A DNA stretch of 64,000 nt from Adiantum capillus-veneris (Eukaryota; Streptophyta; Polypodiopsida; Polypodiales; Pteridaceae): the NCBI GenBank assembly GCA_014529385.2, contig CM043959.1, forward strand, positions 9,223,309-9,287,308, read 5' to 3'. This document shows, piece after piece, positions 45,575 through 56,334 of this stretch. A model generated the notes under the pieces. The model was not told the DNA's origin. It saw only the letters and a list, made by a program, of their open reading frames with translations, and did not search any database. The translations under genes and the position numbers were made by a program. Numbering within the stretch: position 1 is the first letter of the stretch; the number at the start of each line of letters is the position of its first letter.

Positions 45575-48500
45575 CTATCCAATGCCCAATAACTCACGAC
45601 AATGCACAAAGCCCTCTCCTGGAAGTCCCTTTGTGAGTAGATCAGCAGGATTGTCCTTGGTGTGGATCTTCATCAGTTGTATCTGCTTGTCTTCAAGTAC
45701 TTCCCTAATGAAGTGATATTTCACATCAATATGCTTAGTCTTCGAATGGAACACTGGATTCTTTGCCAATTGTATAGCACTTTGACTATCAAAATATAAC
45801 TCTGGCATATCTGCATTGATTCCCAAGTCTGCTACCAATCTACCAAGCCAAATAACTTCTTTGCATGCCTCATTTGCTGCAACATACTCAACTTCTGTAG
45901 TAGACTGCGTAACTCAATCTTGTACTCGAGATCGCCATGATATGGCACCTCTAGCCAATGTAAAGACATAGCCTGATGTAGATCTCCTCTTATCCAAGTC
46001 TCCTGCATAATTTGAGTCAGTGTATCCTCTAACACTCAAATCCTGACTACCATAGCATATGCGCATACTCTTTGTATGTTTTAAGTATCTCATGATACCT
46101 TTCACTACCTCCCAATGTTTCTTGCCGGGATTTGACATATATCTGCTAACCACTCCCACTGCAAATGCAATATCCGGACGTGTAGCAATCATTGCATACA
46201 TCAAACTACCCACTGCAGACGCATATGGAATCTTATCCATTTCAGCCTTTTCTTCCTCAGACACAGGACAATCTTGTTTGCTAAGTTTCACATATGGTGG
46301 CAATGGAACACTCAATGCCTTTCCCTTCTCCATATTGAAACGTTGCAAAACCTTGTCAATATACTCTGTTTGAGATAACCAAATCAACTTCTTTGATCTG
46401 TCTCTCTCAATGCGCATACCAAGTATATGACTTGCCTCACCCATGTCTTTCATGTCAAACGATTTTTCCATCTTTGACTTCAAAGCTGAAATTTATTCCA
46501 AGTGTTTGCCAGCAATCAACATGTCATCCACATACAAAATAAGGATCAGCCAACTGCCATCCTTAGCCTTCTTTGTATATAGACAGTGATCGAAGTCACT
46601 ACGTTTTTAGACTTGAGAAAGCATAAACTGGTGGAACTTATGGTACCATGCCCTCGGTGATTGTTTTAAGCCATAAAGACTCTTTAACAACTGGCATACC
46701 AAATGTTCCATGCCTTTCTCAACAAACCCTTCTGGCTGTTGCATGTAAATTTCCACATCTAAATCACCATGCAAGAACGCTGTCTTGACATCCATTTGGT
46801 GCAACACCAAATCCAATATAGAAACCAATGCAAGAAAGCATCTCAATGTAGTCATCTTGACCACTGGAGAGAAGACTTCATCAAAGTCAATGCCTTGTTC
46901 TTGCTTAAAGCCCTTGGCAACAAGCCTTGCTTTGTACTTTGGCTGACTATTATGAGCGGTGATCTTATACCTGTAATCCCATTTACAAGGTAGAGCCTTT
47001 TTGCCCTGTGGTAATTTAACCAACTTCCATGTCTGGTTTTTATGCAGAGCTGTCATCTCTGACTGCATGGCCAAATGCCATTTTTTCGAGTCAACCACTT
47101 GTAATGATTCCTTGTAACAAGATGGTTCTCCGCAATCTGTGAGCATGACATAATTTAGAGATGGCACATAACGATCAGGTGGTTTGGAGACACGCTCAGA
47201 ACGTCTCACCACAACTGATTCTGCCTCTCTAGCCACTATAGGCTGTTCCTGAGCCTGACCATGCTGTCTTGATGTGCTAGCACTAGGTCCATCTTCCCTG
47301 AAGACAACTCTTCTGATATCCTCTGTCTTCTCTGGCTTAGCGTGAAACTTGGATTCATTGAAATGCACATCATTGCTACGAATAAGCTTTCTGGACTCAG
47401 GATCCCAAAGCCGGTAACCCATCTCGCCCGATTTTCCGTAGCCAAGAAATATACACTTCTTGCTCTTTGGTTCTAACTTATTTCTGAACTCCTTGGGAAT
47501 ATGGCTATAAGCTTCACAACCAAAGACTCTGAGATGCTTATACGAAGGTGCCTTGCCTGTCCATAGCATCTCGGCCACTGCACTCTTATCCAGAACCCTA
47601 CTAGGAGACCTGTTGATCAAATGGACTGCTGTAGCCACTGCTTCCGCCCAAAATCCATCAGGCAACTCAGCATTTGACAACATGCTTCTGACCTTCTCTT
47701 GTATGGTCCTATTCATACGTTCTGCAACCCCATTCTGTGAAGGATTATATGGTGCAGTAAGTTCCCGCTTAATCCCTTTTGCTTCACAAAAGTCTTGAAA
47801 AGCTTTGGAAACGTACTCTCCACCATTGTCAGTTCTCAAGCACTTCAGCTTCTGACCACTCTGATTCTCCACTAGCTGCAAGAATGTCTTAAAGACCTTG
47901 AGCACCTCATCCTTGTGCTTCAAGAAGTAAACCCATACTTTGCGAGAATAGTCATCTATGAATGTACAAAAGTACGCTGCTCCCCCTAGTGACAAACTAG
48001 GCATTGGTCCGCATAGATCACTCTGTACAAGAGCTAACCGTTCGTCCCTACGATTCCTCTTTGATCTGTGCGGTTTCTGTGTTTGCTTACCATAAACACA
48101 ATGCTCACAAAACTCGAAATCTTGAAATGAAAAGCCAGGAAAATAACCATAATGAGAAAGTATTTCCATTCCTCTTTTTGACATATGTCCCAACCTACGA
48201 TGCCACAGTGACACACTTGGCTGCTCAATCACATTAATTACATGGTTTTTAACCTCTGAAACATGTAAAGTGTACAGAGTTCCTGACTTGCTGCCATGTG
48301 CTACAGTCATCGAACCTTTGGAGATCTTCCAAGCGCTGTTCCCAAAACCTTTCACATAACCCGCATCATCCAACTTCCCTGTACTAATCAAGCTCTTTCG
48401 GATTGCTGGAACATGTCTGACATTCTTGAGCCATAAAGAAGAGCCATTCTGAAACTTCAACTGCACATCTCCCACTCCAAGTATGTCACAAACCTGCTCA

Positions 48501-49545
48501 TTGCCAAGTCTGACATAATCTTTAGTAGCCACATATGATGTAAACCACTCTTTGTGCGGAGAAACATGTAAAGATGCCCCTGAGTCGATAATCCAATCAC
48601 TCATAGCATGTCCATCCTCTACAGTCAAGAAAACAGAATCAAGATTGCTTGTAAGGAAGATGTCACTAGCTGCTATACTAGAATCACTATCTGAACCAGA
48701 TCCTGTGACATTCACCTCTTCAATCTTCACTGAACTCTTCTTTTCATCTTGCTCAGAACTCTTTGTTTTTCCTTTTTCTTGTTTCCACTTCGTACAGTCT
48801 CGCTTCATGTGACCCTTCTTGCCACAATGGTAGCATTCTATGTCATCCTTTGACTTCGAATCACGAGACTTACTTCGGTTTTGTGCCTTCTTACCTTTCT
48901 TCTCTTTAAACTGTTGTCTCCCTCGAACGACCAAAGCACTATTGCCTTTGCCTTTGTCAATGTTCTTCCTGTTCACTTCCTCTGTGAGCAAGCTGCCTTC
49001 TACATTGGCACTTGTAAGACCTTCTGGCGCGACAGAATTACTTAACGCTGTAGGAAAAGTATCCCAACTGTCTGGCAAATTAAGAGAAACATAGCCTTCA
49101 CTGAATCTGGAAAGACTATCTCCTGTGCTGTTAACTGGCTGAAAATTGTGTGAAATTCATTCAGATGATTTGACATGGCTGTCCCTTCCTTCATCTTCAA
49201 ATCCACCAATTTCTTGAGCCAGTAAATCTGAGAAGCAGCACTTTGTTTCTCGTACATACCACATAGCTTTTTCCATACGCCATACGCTGTAGTCTCTTCT
49301 GCTACGTTGAAGTAAACATTTTCTACCAGTGTCAGCATGATTGTGGAACAAGCTAACTCGTCAAGCTCTTCCCACTCATCTTCAGCCATACCTTCTGGTC
49401 TCTCCCCTTTGAGCTTCAGTGGCTTCACTTGTTTTTTCTGCACCAAAACCTGCCAAATCTGCTTCTTCCAGAATGGAAAGTTTGTGCCATCCAGCTTCTT
49501 TATGTTGTAAAGAGTCTCACTTTGAGAAGATGCCATATCTGCCAA
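45575..49545 (-). pseudogene. copia-B gag-pol, nearly intact
   Basis: Gag starts at 49545 (MADMASSQ). Its C-terminal part has the CYHCGKKGHMKRDC zinc knuckle (CX2CX4HX4C). Next come protease IIDSGASLHV, the HHCC region WHRRLGHMSKRG...CEHC, integrase LVQSDLCGP, LRTDNGGEYVS and NGVAERMNRT, and an RSERVSKPPDRY linker. RT follows with YKARLVAKGFKQ, VKTAFLHGDL and YVDDMLIAG, then RNase H with YTDSNYAGD and TTEVEYVAANEACKE. A one-base deletion near 49081 shifts gag relative to pol. In-frame stops lie at 46607-46609 (TAA), 46493-46495 (TAA) and 45914-45916 (TGA). The 823-codon stretch from 49078 to 46607 is uninterrupted. Confidence 0.95.
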
Positions 49546-50586
49546 ACTACTTACTCCTGAGAAAAATCCGGCAGAGTTTTCCCTATAAACTGGCCTCTGT
49601 ACACAGTAAACAAGCTGTAATCAACAAGCTGAACACCTCTCCTCAGGAACTGTCAGTATTTTGAAAATTTTTGACAGAGTCTCCCCTGTAAACTGAGCTC
49701 TGGGAACCAAAAGATAGCTCAAAAAACAATCATAAATAGCTGACCAGTGACAAATCTAAAAAATCTCTGTAATATGCTGTCCTGTAAGCATACACTGTCT
49801 CCTCTCTGGGCGATGACAGAACCTGTATCTGTCTCAAGATTGAACCCTGAACAATGCCTCAACGGCCTGACGCATAAGATGCAATCCAGTGTCTACACAA
49901 AGTCATACATCCTAAGGGATAAAAGTCGCCGAAGAGGATGCGTGTAGAGGGAAACTCCAGCAACCTAATCCACCTCACACTGGGTAACCCAGCCCCCAGT
50001 GCTTGGCTTCAAAAAACCTCATACACGACCCTCTCAGATGGCTCAGCAAACTGCCCAGAACTAGCATACATCCTATAATAGACCAATCACTGTCCTATGA
50101 CCGCTGCGGCGGTCTGTCTGCTAGCGTGACTCACAACTAGCAGACCCACAATCATAGTACATCAATCTGCAATACATGCCTGTGGTGTCAAGCTGTCGTA
50201 TGGCCACACTTCCCCTGGAACCTGGCAAGCACAAGAAGTAGCAATGCAGACTGTAATATATATATCTGATGATATATATGTGTACCTGGTCTATAGATGA
50301 TGCTCTGAAGACTAATAAGTGATGTATGTCGATGCCGATATTGATGTCGACCACCTCCTGCTTGCCAATCTACACAAGACGGATTTCTTTGCGGCTGAAA
50401 TCTATCTTCTGATGTAGTGCTCAGAACGAAATTCTGAGGGCATAAACGGCTTCGAAAGGGGGGTAAAACCACAGGTCACCTAATAGAAACGCTCCCGGAA
50501 CGCCGAGTGTGAATTTTCGAACTCCGGATCCAGAATCTGCCGGAAAAGTGTGCGCGCGCGATTGCGCAAATCCGCACTGAACCAAG
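49546..50586. other. copia-B 5' untranslated region
   Basis: About 1 kb between the primer-binding site and gag on the minus strand. Short frames are present with no domain, and no conserved feature was recognised. Confidence 0.6.
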
Positions 50587-50598
50587 GCTCTGATACCA
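50587..50598 (-). promoter_or_regulatory. copia-B primer-binding site
   Basis: Minus strand TGGTATCAGAGC, two bases inside the 5' LTR (which begins at 50601 on the plus strand). Confidence 0.95.
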
Positions 50599-50600
50599 AT

Positions 50601-50810
50601 TGAAGTCGCGGAGCGGAGCATGGGTCGACTCTCTCACACACACACAGTGAGCTTACACAGTACAGTACACAGTTCGTTAGAAGGGTTATCTCCCAATACC
50701 TTAGTATTCACAAAGTATATGTGAGTATATACAAAGAGTTAGAGGTAAGTGAGTTAGGCGGGCGGGCGGCCATATCCGCATAAGAGGCCACTTGGGCTTT
50801 AATCCCAACA
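50601..50810 (-). repeat. copia-B 5' LTR
   Basis: 210 bp, the same length as the 3' LTR. It is followed by the CTAGC duplication, after which gypsy LTR 2 resumes. Confidence 0.96.
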
Positions 50811-50815
50811 CTAGC

Positions 50816-51080
50816 TTAGCTAAGGTCAAAGGACTTTTTAACACTAATCTTTGGAGGTCTTTAATGAATCTAACCCTAAGTTCTTTAAGCTCCATTGGTT
50901 AGCCTTGCCCTTTGACGTACCATATCTCATTTGGACCCCTTTACCATTGGCTGCGTGTTGAGATAGATCTGAAAGCACATGTCTATATTCTAACCCTTGT
51001 TCCCGTTTATTCTCCCACATTAAATGATCAATTTAGTATGAGAAAATATTTGGGTTGGTTAGATATTAGTTTTTATGACC
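50816..51080 (-). repeat. gypsy LTR 2, piece 3
   Basis: The final 265 bp of LTR 2, matching LTR 1 to about 34220 (ends TTAGTTTTTATGAC). It is followed directly by copia-A copy 2 sequence. Confidence 0.92.
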
Positions 51081-52096
51081 GCACGTCAATATGATTTGAT
51101 TTGCTTTGTTGAACATAGTCTTTTGCAAGACTAAAGTACTCTGGTTATCACACTGCTAGGAAGTGCTAGAAAGAGGAGAATCTGGCATTTGTCAAGGCTA
51201 GATTAGCTCATGAGCTGCAAGTGATGCAGCAACACCTTCAGACTCACTCTAGAAATTGCAACACAAATTTGTTTCTTGCTAGTCCAAGAAACAAGACAAC
51301 CGTTTATGAAGAAGAAGTTTCCACTAGTGGATCGCATAGATAAATGTGAGCTCACCCAATTTTCATTTGTGTAAATGAAAAGAGAGAGAGATTTCATAGA
51401 GTCCAATGTCCATTGTCTTTGATAGAGATTTCCACCAAAATTTGTAGTGACGTTTAAGTATTTCAATACACGCTTTCCTACAAACCAATGCTTGAGACAA
51501 GGACGTGTAACATGTTGTCCAAGATAATTAGCAACAAACAGAATATCAAGGCGAGTGTTCATGCCGAAAAACTAAAGACATCCAATCAAGCTAGCATAAG
51601 GCTCACTTGTGACAAGCTAGCCGCCACTTTCAAAAGCGTTCTTCATAGAACTTACAAGACAAGGCGTATTAACCGCATGTGCAAATTCCAAACCAAACTT
51701 TTGAATAGTATCTGCAATAAACTTTGATTGTTAAAGGAATAAAATAACTTTTATGAAATTTATTTGAATATGAATACCAAGACATGAGTGAAGCTCTCGA
51801 AGATTCACCATATCAAATGATGAAGGCCACAACTTTTTGACTTGCTGAAGAAATCCCAAATCATTGGAAACAAGGATGGTATCATCCACATAAAGAGAAA
51901 GAATCACAAAACTACCACCTTGGAGCTTTATATATAAGTTGGGATCTAAATCCTTTGGAGGTAAGAAAAAGATCAAACTTTGTATACCAAGCTTATGAAT
52001 CTTGTTTGAGACTATATAGTGCATTAAGAAGCAAAGCAACAAGGTCTTCCTTACCTGGAATAACAAACCCTTCTAGCTTCTCTATATATATTTCCT

Positions 52097-52306
52097 CATT
52101 CAAATCACCATTCGGAAAAGAAGTTCAAACATCCATTTGATGAGTTTCTAAATCAAATTGAATTGCAAATACCAATAAAACTTGAACACTTGTAATGCAA
52201 ACATTCAAATCACCATTCGGAAAAGAAGTTCAAACATCCATTTGATGAGCTTCTAAATCAAATTGAATTGCAAATACCAAGAAAACTTGAACACTTGTAA
52301 TGCAAA
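52097..52306. repeat. 105-bp tandem duplication in copia-A copy 2
   Basis: The segment CATTCAAATCACCATTCGGA...CTTGTAATGCAA is present twice in direct succession (52097-52201 and 52202-52306), with two or three substitutions. The second copy ends where the MITE begins. Copy 1 has only one. Confidence 0.92.
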
Positions 52307-52307
52307 C

Positions 52308-52769
52308 ATTAAGGAAAAATTGGACTCTCAAAGGGGCCCTATAAGGAGGTTTGAATTTGCCTCTCTTGTCCAAAGTCGACAAACCGATGATGTACATAAA
52401 CGCTTTGTCAAAACCATATCAACCAACATATCATTGAAAAGATCTTAGAAAGTAGGTTCTAAATCCCCAAACTTTGATAAATTTGAAGTTGATTTGTAAA
52501 ACTTATGGACTCTCCATTGAAACTCAAATGTGGGGAGAGATTTCATTTATAAGACATCACACCAAAAAAATGGAATCTTCTAGAATATAAGGAATCTAAT
52601 GGCATGCTATATATCAATGGATAGATCTTGATGAGTACATTATTAATTATCCAGAAGTACTAATAATTTTTTATTTCATTTGTAAAAGTTTTACCATTCA
52701 TCCATTTTGGACAAGAGGAAGAAAGTCAGTCCTTACAGGGCCCATTTGAGAGTCCAAAATTTCCCTAAT
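52308..52769. mobile_element. foldback MITE, copy 1
   Basis: A 462-bp non-coding insert in the RT region with long inverted repeats: the left end reads ATTAAGGAAAAATTGGACTC and the right end, inverted, ATTAGGGAAATTTTGGACTC. Complementarity extends well inward (AAGGGGCCCTATAAGG and GTCCAAA blocks). The flanks are GCAAAC and GCAAGT, so a short duplication of the target is likely. It is homologous to the element at 60637-61085. The superfamily is not certain; Mutator-like is possible. Confidence 0.85.
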
Positions 52770-53600
52770 GCAAGTGGTGAAAAGGTCTCTTGATAACCAA
52801 CACCAACAACTTGGGAGTAGCCTTTTGTAACTAAACATGCCTTGAAATTTTCAAAAGATCCATCTACTTTTACTTGTCTTATACACCCACTTACTCTTAA
52901 TAGTTGTATGAGTAGGAAATAGTTCAGTTACTATCCATGTACCTTTAGAGATGAGAAGAGATCAGAGAATTATACTCTACTTCCATAGCCTCTTTCCATT
53001 GATCCTTTTGTGGAGAAGAGATAGATTCACTCTAAGTAACGGGATCTTTAGAAGTAGAGAAAACATTGTCAACAATATCGTCATCATAAACATGACATGA
53101 ACATATTCAAAATCCATGGGCAGATCAACGAAAATATCAATATCATCATTGGTAGTATTTGGAATGGATTGATGGGAAGTGGGAAGCTACTCTATAGGAA
53201 GATTTTCATCATTTGAAAGAAATGGAAAACCCTAAAGAAACAACTTAGTAGCATCAACATCATCCATGGGCCATGAGCCTCCCATATGCTGCTATTTAAA
53301 AGTAGCTTTGCGATTCAGGATTTCTTTCTTGAAGGAAGGGTCATAAAATTTGTAGCCTTTTGAAGTGTAAAATATCTAATAAAATAACTTTAAGACTAGG
53401 AGTATCAAGCTTTATTCATGTTTCCTTGGAACATGAGTGTAAACAATATTCCAAAGGTTAAAAAATGAGATACAGAAGGAATGTCACATGTCTATATTGT
53501 GATGAGTATATTACCAAAAGATATACACATATGAGGAAGAGGACGTTGAGTAGGCTGAAAAATGTTGCAAAAAGATGGTTGCCATTTTATGCCACTCACC

Positions 53601-54124
53601 TGCGTATATTTGTCTATAAGCTAACCTGTTGCTGCTTGTAGGCTACCCTGCTGCTATTGGCGATTTGTTTCTATCATAACTTTGTCATACGAGCTCAGAA
53701 TATAGGCTTTTAGATACTCAAAAAGACGGGAACAGGTTTGGTCTACAAGACACCGCGAACAAAATTGCAAAAAACTTCTTTCTTTATCTAAAAATGCAAC
53801 TTTTAGGTCGCGACTCATAAAACTTTTATTTTTGGGTCTCCACGAGGTTTTCCACTTATTTTAAGATTGTCCATGTATTTTAAGCTAAAACACGTGAGAA
53901 TAAAACATTGATATTGATGAAAATAATAATTTGACTATGTGTTTACTTTATAATCTACAATCAACTGATCCTTTATTCAATAATTATTACTAAATACATC
54001 TTTAATGTATTGTAAAGAAAATATATTTTCTCCCTCGATATCTCCATCTCATTTGTGTACGACTAATACTCTCTATCTCATAAACTATTCAATAGTCATC
54101 AGGTCATCTAGAAGCTTTTCTACA
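53601..54124 (-). repeat. truncated 3' LTR of the short gypsy-like element
   Basis: Matches 55571-56100 with moderate divergence, sharing blocks such as TTTGTTTCTATCATAACTTT and TTTTTGGGTCTCCACGA. The part equivalent to 55180-55570 is absent. Confidence 0.88.
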
Positions 54125-54724
54125 TATAGTGTTTTTTTTTTAAAGTTCATCTTTTAACTCATTTGTATAAGTTATAAAAGTCTCACACTCTTGTCTAAGT
54201 CACCTTATCAACTTCATGGACAAAACTAGATTTAGAATCTCTTTCTTTCCCATAAAGAGTCTGTCTATCCTCCGCAAATGATTAAAGAGCGATTTTTCTT
54301 TATTCACAATCAATCAAAAGATGATTTTCAGTCATCTAATTGATGTCAATAATTATATCATGCATACTTATCTTTATGATAAAAAAATCTATTTATGCTT
54401 ATGATAGTTCAAAAGAAATGATAGATTTTCAATTAGTTCCTTTGTGAAACTTCAATTGCCACTAGATAAGTCCACAAGTCTTTTAATTTCTTAGTTTAAT
54501 TTTTCAATCAATTTAAAGGATAAGAAATAATGTATACTACTCGAATCAATTAAGAAATTACATTTTAATTTTCTATTTTTACGTATAAATTTGATCACAA
54601 AAGATTTTAAATGACGTCCCAAAGATATAAAGAATCACAAAGAAGGGCTAGATGATTTACCTTTATCATCCGCATCACCAATAGTCTCCAATTGAGCCAT
54701 CTTGGTACATATTGCCTTATCGGT

Positions 54725-55165
54725 CACTTTGCTCGAGCATTCGAAAGTCTGGTGGTCTTGTTCTCCATATTGAAAGCATAATCCAAATCTTCGAGTTCTT
54801 CAATCCAAGCTTCCAGATCTTTGTTTGTCTTTCCTATCCCATCAAATTTGCTGAGTCTAGCCTTCTTAAAAACCTGTTTGATTGCAGCTCTCTCGTATCC
54901 TCATCGCCTTCATCATCTTTTTTTTCTTTGATCCTTCACCTCTTGGAGGTGGTGATGAATCTTTCTTCCTACCAGACAGATTGATCCAAATTCCACCTCC
55001 ATCTTCTCCTTGGCCTCCACTTCCACCTTCTTCTTCACTTCCACTGGATATTCCCTTTCCTTTATCATCTTTCTCGTGTATGTTAAGATCTCCAGTGAGC
55101 CATCGAATAAGCTTTGCTTATTTCTTCAATCGTTGCTCAAATGCTTCCATCCCAGAATTGAAACC
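54725..55165 (-). pseudogene. gag remnant of the short gypsy-like element
   Basis: Minus-strand translation near 54760-54870 gives SKFDGIGKTNKDLEAW and IEELEDLDYAFNM, resembling the start of the Retrotrans_gag domain of Ty3/gypsy elements. It is preceded by a Lys/Glu/Val-rich leader. Frames break on both sides and no protease or RT is present, consistent with a non-autonomous element. Confidence 0.55.
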
Positions 55166-55177
55166 GCTCTGATACCA
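55166..55177 (-). promoter_or_regulatory. primer-binding site of the short gypsy-like element
   Basis: Minus strand TGGTATCAGAGC, two bases inside the LTR beginning at 55180. Confidence 0.88.
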
Positions 55178-55179
55178 CT

Positions 55180-56100
55180 TGTAACGCACACTGGAGACGA
55201 AAATACATTGATAATGAAAAGTACAGAGTACGTAGAGTGAATAAATGAAATAAGAAGTCTGTATGCATAATAGTTACAAGAAGAGCATAGCTCGTTTTAT
55301 AACCTCCCAACCACCCCCAAGCTATCTCAATATCAATATTTTGATGGCAACAGCCATCATAATCGGAATCGCAACACGTTCAAAATCTCAATATCATGAC
55401 ACCTTGCATAGATCGCATTTCACACATTGGTTTTTGCATCCTCTACAAAATAGTAAAAAGAACATACTCGTGCAACCAAGTATACATGATAATCAAATTC
55501 AAAACATCATTTTGTATCATCATAAAAGAGTGCAATCACTTCTTGATTGGATGAAACAAAAGCAGTATTACTTGTGTATATTTGTTTGTAAGCTAACTTG
55601 TTGTTGCTTGTACGCTACCCTGCTGCTACTAGCAATTTGTTTCTATCATAACTTTGTCATACAAGCTCAGAATATAAGCTTCCAGGTAATCAGAATGACG
55701 AGAACAGGTCTAGTCTACAAGACATCGTGAACAACATTGCAAAAAACCTCTTTCTTTGTCTAGAAATGCAACTTTTAGGTCACGACTCATAAAACTCCTA
55801 TTTTTGGGTCTCCACGAAGTTTTCCACTTATTTTAAGCTTGTCCATGTATTTTAAGCTAAAACACATGAGAATTAAACATTGATATTGATGAAAATAATA
55901 ATTTTGACTACGTGTTTACTTTATAATCTACAACCAAATGATCTTTTATTCAATAATTAGTACTAAATACATCTTTAATGTATTACAAATAGAATATATT
56001 TTCTCCCTCAATAACTTCAACTCATTTGTGTATGACTAATACTCTCTATCTCATAAACTATTCAACAATCTTTTAAACCATCTATATGTATTGTATAACA
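55180..56100 (-). repeat. 5' LTR of the short gypsy-like element
   Basis: The plus-strand start TGTAACGC is placed by the adjacent primer site. The end near GTATAACA is placed by loss of similarity to the other LTR and is less certain. Confidence 0.75.
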
Positions 56101-56175
56101 TCAGAGTGAGTGCCCTTTACACGTGTCGAAAACTGCAAGATGAAGGCTAAAGTCCAAATTGCCTCTTCACATGAT

Positions 56176-56178
<3 letters not shown>

Positions 56179-56237
<59 letters not shown>

Positions 56238-56245
56238 AGAGAGAG
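56179..56245. repeat. (GA)n microsatellite
   Basis: About 65 bases of GA dinucleotide with two GGGA interruptions at its right end. Confidence 0.95.
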
Positions 56246-56334
56246 GTTGCCGAAGTCGGACGGCCGTACTAGTATTTAATAAAAGATCTAATCTATTGTA
56301 TTCTTCTGACTTTAAGAACTTGAAAAAATAGTCC

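Larger units (their letters stand above)
45281..50810 (-). mobile_element. copia-B: complete Ty1/copia retrotransposon (Tork/Tnt1-like)
   Basis: A 5530-bp element with two 210-bp LTRs (45281-45490 and 50601-50810) differing at three positions, flanked by CTAGC on both sides (45276-45280 and 50811-50815). The primer-binding site (minus strand TGGTATCAGAGC, 50587-50598) and a purine-rich tract (minus strand GTGGGAGGT, beside 45490) are in place. The polyprotein resembles the Tork/Tnt1 group of plant copia elements. It lies inside the gypsy LTR 2. One single-base deletion and three in-frame stops disable its frame. Confidence 0.97.
32645..51080 (-). mobile_element. chromodomain Ty3/gypsy retrotransposon carrying nested insertions
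   Basis: LTR 1 is 32645-34221 (1577 bp). LTR 2 is in three pieces (40208-40744, 44485-45280 and 50816-51080, together about 1.6 kb) because it was entered by a piggyBac-type element and by copia-B. The internal minus-strand order gag, protease, RT, RNase H, integrase, chromodomain is that of a Ty3/gypsy chromovirus. Removing the two insertions leaves about 9.2 kb. The left flank ends GGACA; the right flank is diverged (CGCAC), so the target duplication is only approximate. Both flanks match adjacent positions of the copia-A RNase H region, which proves insertion into that element. Confidence 0.93.
51081..53575 (-). pseudogene. copia-A copy 2, RNase H, RT and integrase end (piece 2 of 3)
   Basis: Minus-strand sequence homologous to copy 1 from about 23090 back to about 21160. 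RNase H (RSTSGNFFFINGCLVSWTSKKQ) and the RT segment LSLYVDDTILVSNDLGFLQQ are readable, as is the GYKFYDPS region downstream of integrase. Frames are broken by substitutions, indels, a 105-bp tandem duplication and a foldback MITE. A TAA at 51731-51733 falls at the codon that is TGA in copy 1. Confidence 0.93.
53580..56334 (-). mobile_element. short gypsy-like LTR element, probably non-autonomous, truncated
   Basis: It lies between integrase parts of copia-A copy 2. A right LTR (55180-56100, about 920 bp, plus-strand start TGTAACGC) adjoins a minus-strand TGGTATCAGAGC primer site (55166-55177). A left LTR copy (53601-54124) matches only the outer 520 bp of it, so that LTR has lost its end. The interior is only about 1.05 kb, too small for pol. 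Between 56101 and 56334 lie a (GA)n tract and unassigned sequence. About 400 bp of the host copia integrase is missing around the insertion. Confidence 0.75.
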
